Of a stretch of 64,000 bases of DNA, positions 47,697-59,531 are shown piece after piece (the first letter of the stretch is position 1; every line of letters starts with the position of its first letter). Origin of the DNA: Tribonema minus (taxonomy: Eukaryota > Sar > Xanthophyceae > Tribonematales > Tribonemataceae); the NCBI GenBank assembly GCA_017506865.1, contig JAFCMP010000390.1, forward strand, positions 868,001 through 932,000, read 5' to 3'. Both the position numbers and the translations under genes were made by a program. The notes under the pieces are model-generated. The model had not been told where the DNA came from, did no database searches, and saw only the letters and a list, made by a program, of their open reading frames with translations.

Positions 47697-49315
47697 TCAC
47701 TTCTTGTTGGCGTCGTCTCGAGACGTCTGGTACTCCTTTACGAGGCGCTCCTGGACGTCGCGAGTGACGGGCAGGTGCTCCTTGTACTCCATGGCAAACT
47801 CGCCCTTGCCCTGGGTGCTGCTGCGGAGGTCCGTGCTGCAAGGCGGGCACGCAGGGGGGTCGAGGGGGGGGGGGGTGGTGAGCACGAGAAGCATGTCATC
47901 AGCACCTGCTGCATGGGGCTCAAACCTGCTCTGGTGCCCCAGGCCATAAGCGCGCCAGCACACCCGCTCGCTGCTGGTGGTGCGACGGCGCACAAAAGCG
48001 CCAGCAGCAGCACAGGTCGTGCCATGTTGGCCCGCGCACACAGAGATGCGCGCACATGCGAGCCGCCGCTCAACGCAGCCGTCAGCGCAGCGAGCGGCGC
48101 GCCTGCGCACCACCATCAAGCACGCTCCACGCAGTCCATGCGCAGATGCCAGCGCAAGAGACGACCCAGAAGTGCCGCGCTGCTCCGTGCTTTGATGACG
48201 ACACAACCGCTCAGGCGTTCAGGCGGTGCAGGCGTTCAGGCGGTGCCACGGCGCAAGGGCTACCGTGCCGCAAGCGTGGCCTCGCCGCACCACTGATTCG
48301 GGCGCCACAACAACTATGTGCAGACGCCAACGGGTCAGACCTGCAGTTCCGCGCTGCGCGGCGTTCCGTCGCGTGCGCAACGCGCCTCACACGCTGGCGG
48401 CGCATCGCGCAAGCCGCACTTGCAATCCATTCACGCAGTCAGCGACCAGCGCCTCCCTCACCTGTAGCCGAACATCTGCGACAGCGGCACGTCCGCGCGG
48501 ACGACGGTGCTGGAGCCGTCGTCGTTCATGCCGGCGCTCTGTATGAGGCCCATGCGCTTGTTGAGGCCGCTCACGATGGTGCCCTGGAACTCGGCGGGCG
48601 CCGTCACCTCGAGCGCCATGATGGGCTCCAGGACCGCGGGGCCGGCATCCTGGGGGCAGCGCGCAAGAGCGTACCAAGCGCGAGCGTGCAAATGGGTTGG
48701 TGTGCTTGTGCGGATGGCAATAAATAGCGTACCAAAGCGCGAGTGTACAAATAGGTTGGTGTGGTGTGAGGATGGCAATAAATGTCGTATCAAGCACAAG
48801 CATACAAGTAGATGGGTGTGTGTGTTTGAGGATGGCAATAGAAGAAGTTGCAGACGGTCGATGGGCTGGGCATCCTGAGCAACGCGCAAGCAAGAATTAG
48901 GCAGCGAACGCGCAAGCAAGGATTACTGCAGGGAGCTCTGGCTGGGCGCCCGAGGCAGCGGGTGCCACTTCACAGCCCACCATGCGCTGTAGGTTTGGCT
49001 CGCTAGCCCTGCGCATTTGATGGTTCGCCTAGCTGCGGTAAGCAGGCGGCTGTGGTATCTATACAAGCACTCCGATCGCTTCATCTTTGCAGCACAGGTC
49101 TGCTTGACCAGCACCCGTGCGCTGCGCGGAGCCTGGCGCCATGGCTCGCTTTCTGCGTCTGTGGTGGGCGCTGCGCTTAGAACACGTGCGCCTATTCTGC
49201 CGATGCAATACCTGTGACCTTCGCATGGACCATCCATAAACAAGCAGAGCGTGCGCGCAGATATCAGCACGCGCGCTGCCTCACCTTCATGGCGCCGCGC
49301 AGCGCCGCGGCGGCG

Positions 49316-49348
<33 letters not shown>

Positions 49349-52300
49349 GCGTGCGCCTGGCCGTCCGTGAGGACAACGCGCATGCCCTGCACCTGCGCGC
49401 CTATCATGCCGCCCTTGTTGGTGCCGTCGGCGAAGCCCTTGCCGCATGAGGGTATGTACTCGGGGGGTATGTTGGTGCCGATGACGTCGTTGACGAACTC
49501 AAAGGTGATGGGCTCGCCGGCGGCGTTGACGGCGCCCTCCTGCGCGCGGAGGGGGGGGGGAGGGGACGGGGGAGGGGGTAACGGCAGGGCAAGTGGTGAG
49601 GTCATGTCGAGAGCAGTAGAGCCATGCGGCGCAATGCAATGAGAGGGGTGATGCGTGAAGCATGATGCCGATGGCTGAGACGCGGCTGCCAGGTGCGAGC
49701 GCGCCCGCGAATCTGCCACCAAACCCGTTGCCGTGTCCCCGTGCGAAACACGGAATGCGTGCAGACACGGGCGCTCTCTCGCGCTGCGTCCTGCATGCGC
49801 GCTGGCGCAGCATCGTCCTAACGACGCAAGGACACACGTAACACCACCGAACATGTCGCCGTCTCACCTCCAGCGGCTCAATGTAGCCAATGACGCGCGC
49901 GTACTGCCCGCTGCCGCCCGTCTGCTTCTTGTGCAGGTGGTTGAAGTCGGCGCGGCGCGAGATGGTCTCGCGGTAGTTGACGCTCGGGCGGCCGACCTGG
50001 CACTCCACCGCGTACTGCGCGGCGGCAGCAGCGGGCGGCAGCGGCGGCGCGGCGCGCGTGCGCACAAGTCAGAGGGAGCTTCAGAGCGACTCAGTGCTGG
50101 GAGTGCGTGCGGGTACGAGGGCGGGCGTGCGCCGCACGAGCGCATGCGGTACAGAGCGCGAGCACATGCATGGCACCTCCACAAGGGCCGTGCGGGGCAC
50201 GAGGAGCGGCGGTGTCCGGCCTGAAGCCCGCCCCTTCCACGTGCGCATAGTTGCACGCATGGACCATAGCATATGGACCAACATCACTGTTTCCGCGGCC
50301 AAAGTCTATGGTCATGCGGGTCCTGCTCGCGAGCGGCGGCGAAGGGGGCCAGCGCGTGCGACGTGCACCACCCGCGCGATTGCATATACTCTGAAGTTCC
50401 TTCTGATGCTTCAAAAGGGTATACTCGATGCACTTGACGTTCAACGCAGCATTCGTACATATACGTGAAGTGGCGCCCTCACTGACCTCGCGCTTGAGCC
50501 GCTCCACGTAGACGTCCAGGTGGAGCTCGCCCATGCCGCTGATGATGATCTCCTTGCTGTTGACGTCCGTGTGCACGCGCAGCGTGGGGTCCTCCTTGGT
50601 GAACCGCTGCAGCGCCTTGGCAAACGACGCCTGCGGCAGCGCAATGCGGCGCATCAGCGCAACGGTGAGGAGAGTCGGTGGCGGGATGCAGCACGGGCTG
50701 CTGCATTGTGTGCAAGACCAGCGGCCCACGCGGCACTGCACAGCGGCCCACGCGGCACTGCACAGCAGCTCGTCGGGCACGACAGGGCCATCATCACTGG
50801 CGGCACCACACCGAGACAGCTCCCGGCTTCTTGACACCAGTGACAGGCAGCATGTACTTGTCACGGGTGTGGTTGAGCGTTTCACACAATACAGAGGCTG
50901 CCATTCCGTGGCAAGCCACGTGCCCCGCCGTGAGTGCCGACTTCAACGCCGGCAGGGCAGTGGGTCCAGTGTGTACATACCCCCAAACCACAAGAGAGCG
51001 CGCTGCGCACCTGCGACTTCGGCCCGGCGTCCGGCTTGATGGCGAGGCTCATCACCGGCTCCGGCACGAACATGGAGCTCATGGCGAGCTGCGTGGTGCC
51101 GTCGGTGAACGTGTCCATGCTGGCGCAGTCGACGCCGAACATGGCCACCACGTCGCCCGCGCCGGCGCTGGTCACCTCCTCCATCTCGTTGGAGTGCATG
51201 CGCACGAGGCGCGGGACCTGGGCGGGGGGGATGTACGCAGGGGGGGGGGGGGGGGGGGGGGAGGGGTCAGAAGCGATACACAAACAGGCTCATGGGATGA
51301 CCCCGGGGAGGTCACAGTGCCATAGGTTCGACAGGTGTCGCAAGGGGCTGCCAGCGAGCGCAACGGCCCCCCGGTGGCACGCGGCGCAGTGTAGGCAGCA
51401 GGTATGCCGCGAGATCAGCCTCAAGAGGAGGGGGCCCCTCCCCCTTCCCCCCCGTCATCTGTATTGTCGACTCAGCGTCGTGAGCGCTCGCACGCGCAGC
51501 GCACCTTGATCTTCTTGCCCGTCTTGAGGTTGTGCAAGAAGTGCCCGCGCTCGATGCGCCCCTGGTACACGCGCATGTACGTAAGCTGCCCGAACTTGCA
51601 CTCCTCAAGCTTGAACGCGAGCGCGACGGTCGGCTTGTCGGGGTCGCACGACAGCGCCACGCGCGCCTCGTCCGCCGCCGTGTCAAGCGCAAAGTTGGGC
51701 ACCTCTGCGGGCGACGGCAGGTAGTCCACCACGCCGTCCAGCAGCGGCTGCACGCCCCTGCGGCGGCGGCGGCGGCAGCGGAGGTCGCGCACCGCAGGCA
51801 GAGGTCAGCGGCAGTGCGACGAGCCTGCAACAGTGGTGTACAGGCATGGTGTGTGGCACGCCCGCAGGCGACGGCAGGTAGACCACCACATCATTCAGCA
51901 GCGGCGGTGGTGGCGTGAGCGCGTGGGCATTGCGCGTTGCTTGACAAAGCATTGCAGGTGGTCACACGACGCCGCCCGGCACCAGCTGCACGCTCGTGCA
52001 GCGGCGGCGGCAGCAGCAGATCTGCAGCGCACGCGGAGCCTGAACAGACGCCGCGCACGTCAAGCACGCGCACACCGCGTGTGTGAGACAGCGTACGGAC
52101 TGTCCCTGCATGGCCACGTGGCACACCGCAGCGACTGCGTCCGCAGACCAGGAACTACAGTGCAAGCGCATTCGCTGACTGGAGAGCGGCTGCGAACACA
52201 AGGCGTGCATCGCAGCAGTCTGCCGGCGCAGCGGCGCATCGCGCAGGCGAAGCGCGTGCACGACTGCTGCAGCGCGGAAAGTAAACACGTATGCACACGC

Positions 52301-55300
52301 ATGCGCACCTGTTCTTGTACGCGCTGCCCATGAAGACGGGGACAAACTTCTGCGCGATGGTTTGTCGCCGGATGGCGCGCTTCAGCAGGTCCTTGGGTAC
52401 CTGTAAGGGGGGAGGGGGGGGGGGGAAGGGGTAACGAAAGCAGCAGCGCGAGGCCACAGTTGCGAGTGAGTGAGTTGCAAGCGAGACGATGGCGGCAGTA
52501 CTCTGCACACGGGCATCGTGACAAGAAAGTGGGCCGGGATCAGGACGCAACAGGTGGCGCCTGCCATGGGAGGGGCTGCTCATAGGCACTACGCGACACC
52601 ACACACATGACGCAAGGATTGCCTGTGCATTCTGTGCTCTTGCTGTAGGTACATAAGCCAACAAGCAGGGGCCTGGGCTGGGCCTGTGTAACCTGGTCCA
52701 TCTGTCTTGTGGGAACGATGCTAAGGCTGGCCAGGCAGGCATACTTCTTTTTGAAGTACATGGTCATCATCTCAAGTGCCCTTATCTATGAAAACGCAGT
52801 TAATGCATCGTCCGCGACGAAATCACACTGTGTTGTGACATGCCTCGCCACAGCGGCGGCTCCCACTTGAAGATGCAGGCGCTGTTGCTGTCAGTAGACT
52901 GACAAGGCGTGGTCAACGAGACATTCACTTCACGATGATGGCATCAAGCCCAGGGGTCTGGAAAAAGATTACACGGGCGTTCTCAGAAGGGCTACACATC
53001 GACTTTGAATTTGGGTGATCAATGTGAATCTGGCAGGACAATTCACGCTCCCTGCTGTCTTGTGCGTCTAGGTCCTAAGCCTCCTGCTGTCATCATGCAA
53101 CTACTACGGCAGTCTTCAGCCACAGCATGATGGCCGATATTTGAGTGCACGCATGTCAGCTGTGAAGGCATATTACTTGTTGATTCCGCTGCCAGGCATC
53201 TACACCCTGCTTGTTGAAGTTGAAGAAGGACCACTGGATGCCACTAGCCAGCGACGGTTGTATCAGCTCACCATTTTTACATGTTGGTGCGTGTTGTCAG
53301 CTGCAATCATGACTGAATTGTGGCGGATGATGAACTCGGACACCTGCTCACCGAAAGTGACACTCCTTGCACTTTTCATACCTCTGGCTCCACTGTACAG
53401 AGCAGCCGAGAGCCAGAAAACGGCCCTGACTGTGCTCTGAAAGTCATATTTATCATTTGAGTCAGCCGCCACTGAAAGGCGTGGCTCACACTCAGCTCTG
53501 GGAGGCAATGCCCGCTAAAGCTGAGCACACAAAATGCCAGTGATACATTTTGGGACAAATGAGGCTTGTACAAGCCAGATGCGCGAAGCACATCGGCTGA
53601 GAGTGTTGTGCTCTGCACGCACAATGGCGCAACGTAGGTCATCACCTATGCCAAATGGCTGCTTCCACGGACTTACACAGAAACTTCAACATGATATTGA
53701 AGTGACTTGCAGAATTCATCACATGGAGCCTGTTCGCAATAATCTGCACCAGCGCCTGCAGCAGCCATGCTGGCCGCTGAGGCTGATGCCACGCCTTCCT
53801 GCATTCAAAGTCTACAGCTCAAAACCAGCATGTGGAGAGCTGTGGCAGCGAATTGCCAAGAAGCGTTGGTGCAGCAAATTGCCAAGAAGAGTTGGTTCAT
53901 AGCCCCACCGAAAACTGACCACTGTACTTCAAGCACCAAACGCATGCCACTGCTTATAGACTAGGTTTATGATACGTCAGAGAGAATATGTACTAGCATG
54001 CAGCTGGCCATAGCTGAGAGGGTGCTCCGCCCTGGATCAACGACTCTCCTCAGACTTCAGCAGCCCCCTACATCGACTACTACTCCGTGGCGCGGCAACA
54101 TGGGCAGCTTGCAGCAAACCGAAGACTTCGTTGCGTGGCATGGGTCCCGGAAGTGCCCTGACTGCCATCAGATGGATATGGGTGTGGCGCGCCTTGACCT
54201 GCAAGGTCCACTCTCACAGGCCAACCACACCCTTACCTACTGGTCCCACGTAACACAATGCCTTCATCGCACCACGCCTGTGCACATTCCCTGACATCGA
54301 TTGCGGACGTGATCATCTGCGCTGCTGACCTAACCCTAACCCTAACCCTAACCCTAACCCTAACCACGTGCACCGCACTCGCAACGCAATGATGACGCGC
54401 GTGGGGTATCACATGTCGTCCACAACAACCTGACGCACGTCATCAGGTACATCCGACTCCTGACCAGACTACTCACCGCAACCGTAACCCTAATCCAGCC
54501 GCCACATACTTACCAAAATGACCTACATGTGTACGGATGGCGTCGCCTCAACCAACCTCAACCATCTGCCCCGTTTGCAGTATGCCACACCAATTGATGT
54601 CAGCAATGACGCATCACGGTGTCTACATATGTATACATATATGTAAGTGTGTTGTATGACTCAGTATGACTCAGTATATTGCATGACTCACATCTTCTTC
54701 GCAAATGAACAGCTCCGCCACCTCCTCATCCACGTCCGCCACCCGCTCAACCAGCTCCTGTCTTGCCGCCGCCGCCGCTGCCTTGAGGTCCTCTGGTACA
54801 GGCGCCTCCTCCACCATCTCCCCCTTCTCCCCCCTGCTCGCAGAAACATTTTAGAGAAGGCTTGGTCTTGTCAGGCAGGCGATTTCTCTAAAAAGCAGAG
54901 ATGACATTGGAACCCTCTGTGTCGGTGCGGTGATGTTCAAACATCTCAGCTGATGATGCAGACACAGCTTGCCACAGTTTGCTTTGCTTGCACCTGATGT
55001 AGCCCTAACCTATTTCTAACCCTAACCCTAACCCTCGTTGATGATGCAGCTCTGTACGCACGCCACCAGTGTAAGACAAGAAAGCGCCGCAGAGTGATGG
55101 AGTGCAGAAGTGCAGTCGTGTCACCATTGTGAGACAAACAAGCGCTGCAGAGTGAAATAGAACTTCAAACCTGAAGTAGTAGGCCACCCCCCTGATGACG
55201 TCCACCACGCCATCGTGCGCCGCCTCAAGACCGATGGGCACCTGCAGACCACACGGCATCGACAAAGCGTGTCAGGCACAAACAAAATTTCGAAGTCGAT

Positions 55301-56975
55301 GCAGGAAATAGAAGGGGACAGCGCCTACCCACAGCAGAAGATGAATCACACAAACCATGAGTGGAATCAAAATGATGAGCACTGCAGAGTTGCTGCCCAT
55401 CCATCCATCATGCCGAAAAACGCACGAAGCGCGACTTTATTCACACGGCCAGTTAGACGACAACACCATCGCGTGACAGCACAGCCACAACGCGCACGCA
55501 GCAGCAGCGCGCGGCGCACGCAGTCCTCCGCTGCCCACCTGCACGGCCGCGGCGTTGAGCTTGAGCTGGTTGCGCAGGTCCGCGATGACCTTGCGCGGCG
55601 ACGACCCCACGCGGTCCAGCTTGTTGATGAAGGCCAGGCGCGGCACGCCGTAGCGCTTCATCTGGCGGTCGACCGTGAGCGACTGCGACTGCACGCCGCT
55701 CACGCCGCACAGGACGAGGACGGCGCCGTCGAGGACGCGCAGCGCGCGCTCAACTTCAATGGTGAAGTCCACGTGCCCGGGCGTGTCGATGATGTTGACG
55801 TGCGCGTCGCCCCACGAGCAGAACGTCGCCGCCGACTGGATGGTGATGCCCTTCTCGCGCTCCAGCTCCATAGAGTCCATCTTGGCGCCGACGCCGTCCC
55901 TGCCGCGCACGTCGTGGATGGCCTGCGGCGGCAGCAGCGCGATGTGTGCGTGTTCTGAGCGCTGCTGCTGGGTTGGCGCAGTGTCAGGGGGGGGCTGGCC
56001 GCATGTGCTGCGCGGCGCGCGGCGCGTGGCGCAGCGAAGCGTGGCGGCGCCGCACGCTTGTTTGTTGCACAGCACAGGTTTTGTGCTGTGCGGCGTGCGC
56101 CGACACATGTGTGTTGCGACGATGACAGCAGCACAGCTCTAACACGCGCATGGGTGATGCCGCGTCAGGATGGTGCTGCAGCAGCAGCGCTGCAAGTCCC
56201 ATTCTGGAGGCGTCATGTGATGACAGTGGCCACATTTCGTAACTCGGGCATCGTGGTGGACACCCTCACACCCGCTGACGGTGCACTGGTGCGAACACCA
56301 AGACGGTGATGGATCCTTGAGAACACCTACAGCGATTTGTGAGGTAGTCCTTTGTACAACACGTGCGGTTGCTTTCAAACTTCAACTATCGGGTTGCCTG
56401 TAGGTTGTGCTGATGCAATAGATGAGAACTTGGCGTGATAAGCTTGGACGTAGTAAAGCCTACCTACTGGCTGCAACAACCAGACTTTCAACGTCGGCGT
56501 CAAAGTGAAAGGCACATCAAGCTGCAAAATGTCCGAAATGCCGATCTCTGGATGAGTCAAACTATCGTCCCAGGTGCGATGAACTTGCATACAACTTGAA
56601 GTCTTCGGCACGGAAACTAGAGTGCCTGCTTTTATTGCAAAGTGAGCATCGTGATCATGCACTCCACGAAGTCAGTGTCGTGGGCTCACAAACATGACGC
56701 GCGGCCGCAGCTTCGCTCACCTTAATCCTGCCAGTGTAAAACAAGATGCGCTCCGTCAATGTGGTCTTCCCACTGTCGATGTGAGCGGAGATGCCGATGT
56801 TCCGCACGTTCGCCATGTATTCAGCGGCTGATGCAGCTGCATCGGTACTTGAATCCTCGGTGGCTGCGACTGAAGCACTCAGACACCGCGACCAGGGCGC
56901 TGGGAGCCTGCTGCTGGCGCCACGGCAGGACAACAAGCCCCTGCGGGCCAGCGTCGCCCTGCTTATGCGCAGCAT
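47697..56975 (-). CDS. GFM1: Mitochondrial translation elongation factor G (mtEF-G1)
   Basis: Exons are 56975-56721, 55922-55539, 55241-55171, 54833-54692, 52400-52309, 51757-51505, 51217-51011, 50630-50487, 50014-49868, 49539-49285, 48649-48462 and 47835-47697 (TGA), giving 758 residues, close to human GFM1 (751). Residues 1-50 form an Arg/Ser/Ala-rich mitochondrial presequence. GTPase motifs are AHIDSGKTT (64-72), DTPGH (131-135) and NKLD (185-188). The switch I region reads [16 protein letters not shown]. Domain II contains [48 protein letters not shown] and [18 protein letters not shown] mark domains III to V. All intron phases agree across joins. Such proteins translocate tRNAs on the mitochondrial ribosome; the sequence resembles the mEF-G1 type more than mEF-G2. 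Intron 3 (54834-55170) and intron 4 (52401-54691, 2.3 kb) contain TTAGGG tracts; no nested gene is supported. Confidence 0.95.
48663..48846. repeat. Minisatellite, about 3 copies of a 58-bp unit
   Basis: Three diverging copies of a unit of about 58 bp contain GAGGATGGCAATAAAT-like cores and GCGTACCAA-like starts (near 48669, 48727 and 48786). They lie in the EF-G intron between exons 10 and 11. Confidence 0.8.
50719..50762. repeat. Tandem duplication, 2 x 22 bp
   Basis: Two identical 22-bp copies starting CAGCGGCCCACGCGG lie head to tail in the EF-G intron between exons 7 and 8. Confidence 0.9.
54329..54365 (-). repeat. Interstitial TTAGGG telomere-like tract
   Basis: About six perfect CCCTAA units (37 bp) lie in intron 4 of the EF-G gene. 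On the sense strand of that gene they read TTAGGG. Weaker remnants (CCGTAACCCTAATCC) occur near 54482-54496. Confidence 0.95.
55003..55035 (-). repeat. Short TTAGGG-type tract
   Basis: A second tract, CCCTAACC followed after an imperfect stretch by three CCCTAA units, lies in intron 3 of EF-G. Its G-rich strand is again the sense strand. Confidence 0.85.
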
Positions 56976-58657
56976 GATTGCTGTGCACGCCAACACGGCA
57001 GGAATTGCGAGGGCATCAGATCCGCTGTTGGAGTCCTTATTAGTGTCGTTCTGGCCACGAAAACCTGACTTGAACTTGTTTGGTTCAACTCCTAAGAGGG
57101 GTTTGTGTGTTCCCCCTCTGCATCTATATACAGTGGAAGCAGTGACTAGGGTGATGGGGGTTGATATGGGATAATTCTTGATGCTGAGGGAGGTGGCTCA
57201 TAACATTATGTGGACCAGAATCCAATGGATAGGCGAAAGCATATCCGACTTCAGCCGACATCAGCCGACTTTAGTCGTCAAAAATCTCAGAAAATCGGAT
57301 ATAACCGGCTGTTTTTCGACTATCGCCGACTACAATCGGCTATAACCGCCCAAATCCGCGAAAATGGCCCTGAAACTTGCAGTGATCTGTAGGCTTCGAA
57401 GCAAGGTCTTCCTGCACATGTGCACCTGTCACTACCACGCTGCTGGTCATTTGTGTGTAGCAGGGTAAGCAGCATCAATAACTGACAGCGAACGCTGCTG
57501 CTGCGTCGGCAGCAGCGAACACACACAAGTTGCAGGCATGCTGCGAGTGCTACGTGTTCTCTCCGTTTCAACTAAGTGCTTGACGGTGTCTACATCGGCT
57601 GGGTGCCACAACAGCGGCCGCAGGGCTGCAGTGGCTGATCGCCGATTTCAGCTGTCAGCAGACCGGCTTGCCTTGAAATCACCGCGAGTTGCCCGCTGTT
57701 TTAGCGGGATCTGGTTGCATCGCTAGAAGGCCCCACGTGTTTGGCGTCGATTGGTCAGGTCCCCGAGTCAAACAAACTCGATGACACCGAGTGAGGCCAA
57801 GCCCTAGGTCAAACCCTAGCAACTTCAAGCAACCAAAAAAGTCACCTTATTGCCTGTAACTTTTGAAGTTCAAGGTTGTTTGACTCGAGGATAAGCGCAT
57901 TCGAAAGGCCTTGTCAAGCCCGACAATCTGAGCTACTGAACACAATCAGGAAAGGCGGACACCTGGAGATTTTTTCAAGAGGGGTTGCTCATCCCCCGAG
58001 TCACTGCTTCCACTGTACGCATTCCAGTTCTGTCATTACGTACTGAAGCCCCGAACTGGCTGCTAACAGCCACCAGACATATGCAGTTATCCTCTTGGCC
58101 CTCATGGCTCGAGTTGTCACCGGTTGACTTGGCACACGGTTAGGATGGCCATACACCAGTCATGCCAGCAATGGACTGCTATACAGCACGCAGCAGTGAC
58201 GTCAAGGATGGTGCAACAGTACATGCGGTGTTGACGAAGTAGTAGCAGCATATACCAACTTAAGCCCGTCCACGACTTGGTTGCTGCACATGAGCAGGAA
58301 ATCACCAAGCACCACACAGAACCGCAGATGAGCAGGGCGCCACGGTGCAAAAGTAAAGACGCTCAAGATGAGGAGTCATTCATACAACGAAATAGTATTT
58401 CTGGGCACGCGAGCATGAATTCACCGGGCAAAGCTCGGCAATGCCTTTGAAATCGCGCATGCGTTGGAACTCCCCGCATCCAAAACTGCGAGAGGGACGG
58501 GCTCACACAGCACTTGCCCCCGGGCGCCGGCCGTAAATCGTGGCTTCGCTGGCGTGTTGACACATATTCCTGTGCTGCAGCATTGCCAAAGGGTCGTACT
58601 ACAGCAGCGCTACTGCCATTTGATGGCGTGTGTTGTCTGCTCTACGGTCGGTCCGCT
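56976..58657. promoter_or_regulatory. Spacer: EF-G upstream region and 3' region of the next gene
   Basis: This is a 1.7-kb low-GC stretch between two minus-strand genes. The EF-G promoter should lie near 56976. Bases about 57240-57362 hold a cluster of diverged short motifs (GCCGACT, ATCGGATATAACCGGC, ATCGGCTATAACCG) that look like a decayed repeat. A long C-free purine-poor AT-rich block follows up to about 57960. I see no gene. Confidence 0.45.
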
Positions 58658-59424
58658 CTAGTGGTGGCCGCCGCCGTGCTTGGCCCTCTCCGCCGCCAGC
58701 AGTTTGAGCCCCTCCTCCTGGTCGTGGTGCTGGTGCGCCACGTGGTAGCGGCCCAGGCCAAACCACTCCATCGTGTAGCCGACAGTGCCCACCAGGAGCA
58801 TGAGGTGAACCGCAGGCCTGAAGGTGCTGCGGGGACCAAGGGCGCAGCGGGACGGGGGCATTGCAAGAGGTATTGGCCGGAGGTTATGTGATTGCCGGCA
58901 TGCTTGTGAGCTGACGTGGTGTGTACGAGGAGATGGAGTGCAGTATGCGCTGTTTTCAAGGGACTCCACAAAAACCAATACGTCTTGAAAACAGCAGATG
59001 GGCTGCTGCAGGTCTGCTAGATTTCTGCAAGGAACATAAATTGAATAATGTGCTTTGATCACAGAGGGGGACCACAACATTGGAAGGCAAGGCTCAGCCA
59101 CCATGGCAATGGAGCTGTTGCAGTTTCCTTCTCGCTGCAGTAATCAGACAGCAGCACACTTGCGGATTTTGTGAGGGGGGGCGTCAGTGCCCAGCTTCGG
59201 TACCAGCAGCGCAGATGCGCGCCAAGCTGCGCTGAGGTCTGCAACCGAATCGAGTGCCCTCCCTGCAGCTTGATGGTCGTTGTTGACTGGCATGCAAACT
59301 GCAGACGCACTTACCCCATCCGACTGGTAGGCTTGAAGTATCTGGCGTGGTACGAGTTCCTCCACTTGTCGAAGTGCTTCAGGTAGTCATCGGGGCTCAG
59401 CGAGAGCTGCTTCAGGAAGCTCAT
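58658..59424 (-). CDS. Small mitochondrial membrane protein, probably F1Fo-ATP synthase subunit f
   Basis: Two exons, 59424-59315 and 58826-58658 (TAG), give 92 residues. The N-terminus is soluble (MSFLKQLSLSPDDYLKHFDK), followed by a basic aromatic stretch RNSYHARYFKPTSRM. One membrane helix, PAVHLMLLVGTVGYTMEW, comes next, then a His/Glu/Lys tail ending KHGGGHH. The layout (basic YxxRY segment, one helix with GY, charged short tail) resembles subunit f of mitochondrial ATP synthase, which sits in the peripheral stalk/membrane part. The similarity is short, so another respiratory-complex subunit is possible. The 3' splice site of intron 1 has two in-phase AGs nine bases apart, so exon 2 could start at 58826 or 58817, adding or losing three residues. 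It is divergent from the MINDY gene. Confidence 0.6.
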
Positions 59425-59531
59425 GGTACTTTGCTTACTTACTTTTCTTCACCGGCAAACTGCAAACTCGCTGAGCGTTGCTGCTGATGTTGAAGTTGGC
59501 CGCCGATGTGTTGCTCGTCCACACCTCGTCC
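59425..59531. promoter_or_regulatory. Divergent promoter region, ATP synthase f-like / MINDY
   Basis: The start codons are 107 bp apart if MINDY starts at 59532, or 62 bp apart if it starts at the in-frame ATG at 59487. Both transcription starts must fall here. Confidence 0.5.

Noticed and set aside
53141-54294. Three plus-strand open frames of about 98-122 codons in the big EF-G intron
   Set aside because: They show no start context, splice sites, family motifs or exon-like GC content; they lie antisense in an intron.
57700-57860. CCCTAG-containing stretch considered as a fourth telomere tract
   Set aside because: It has only isolated CCCTAG words and no tandem TTAGGG units.
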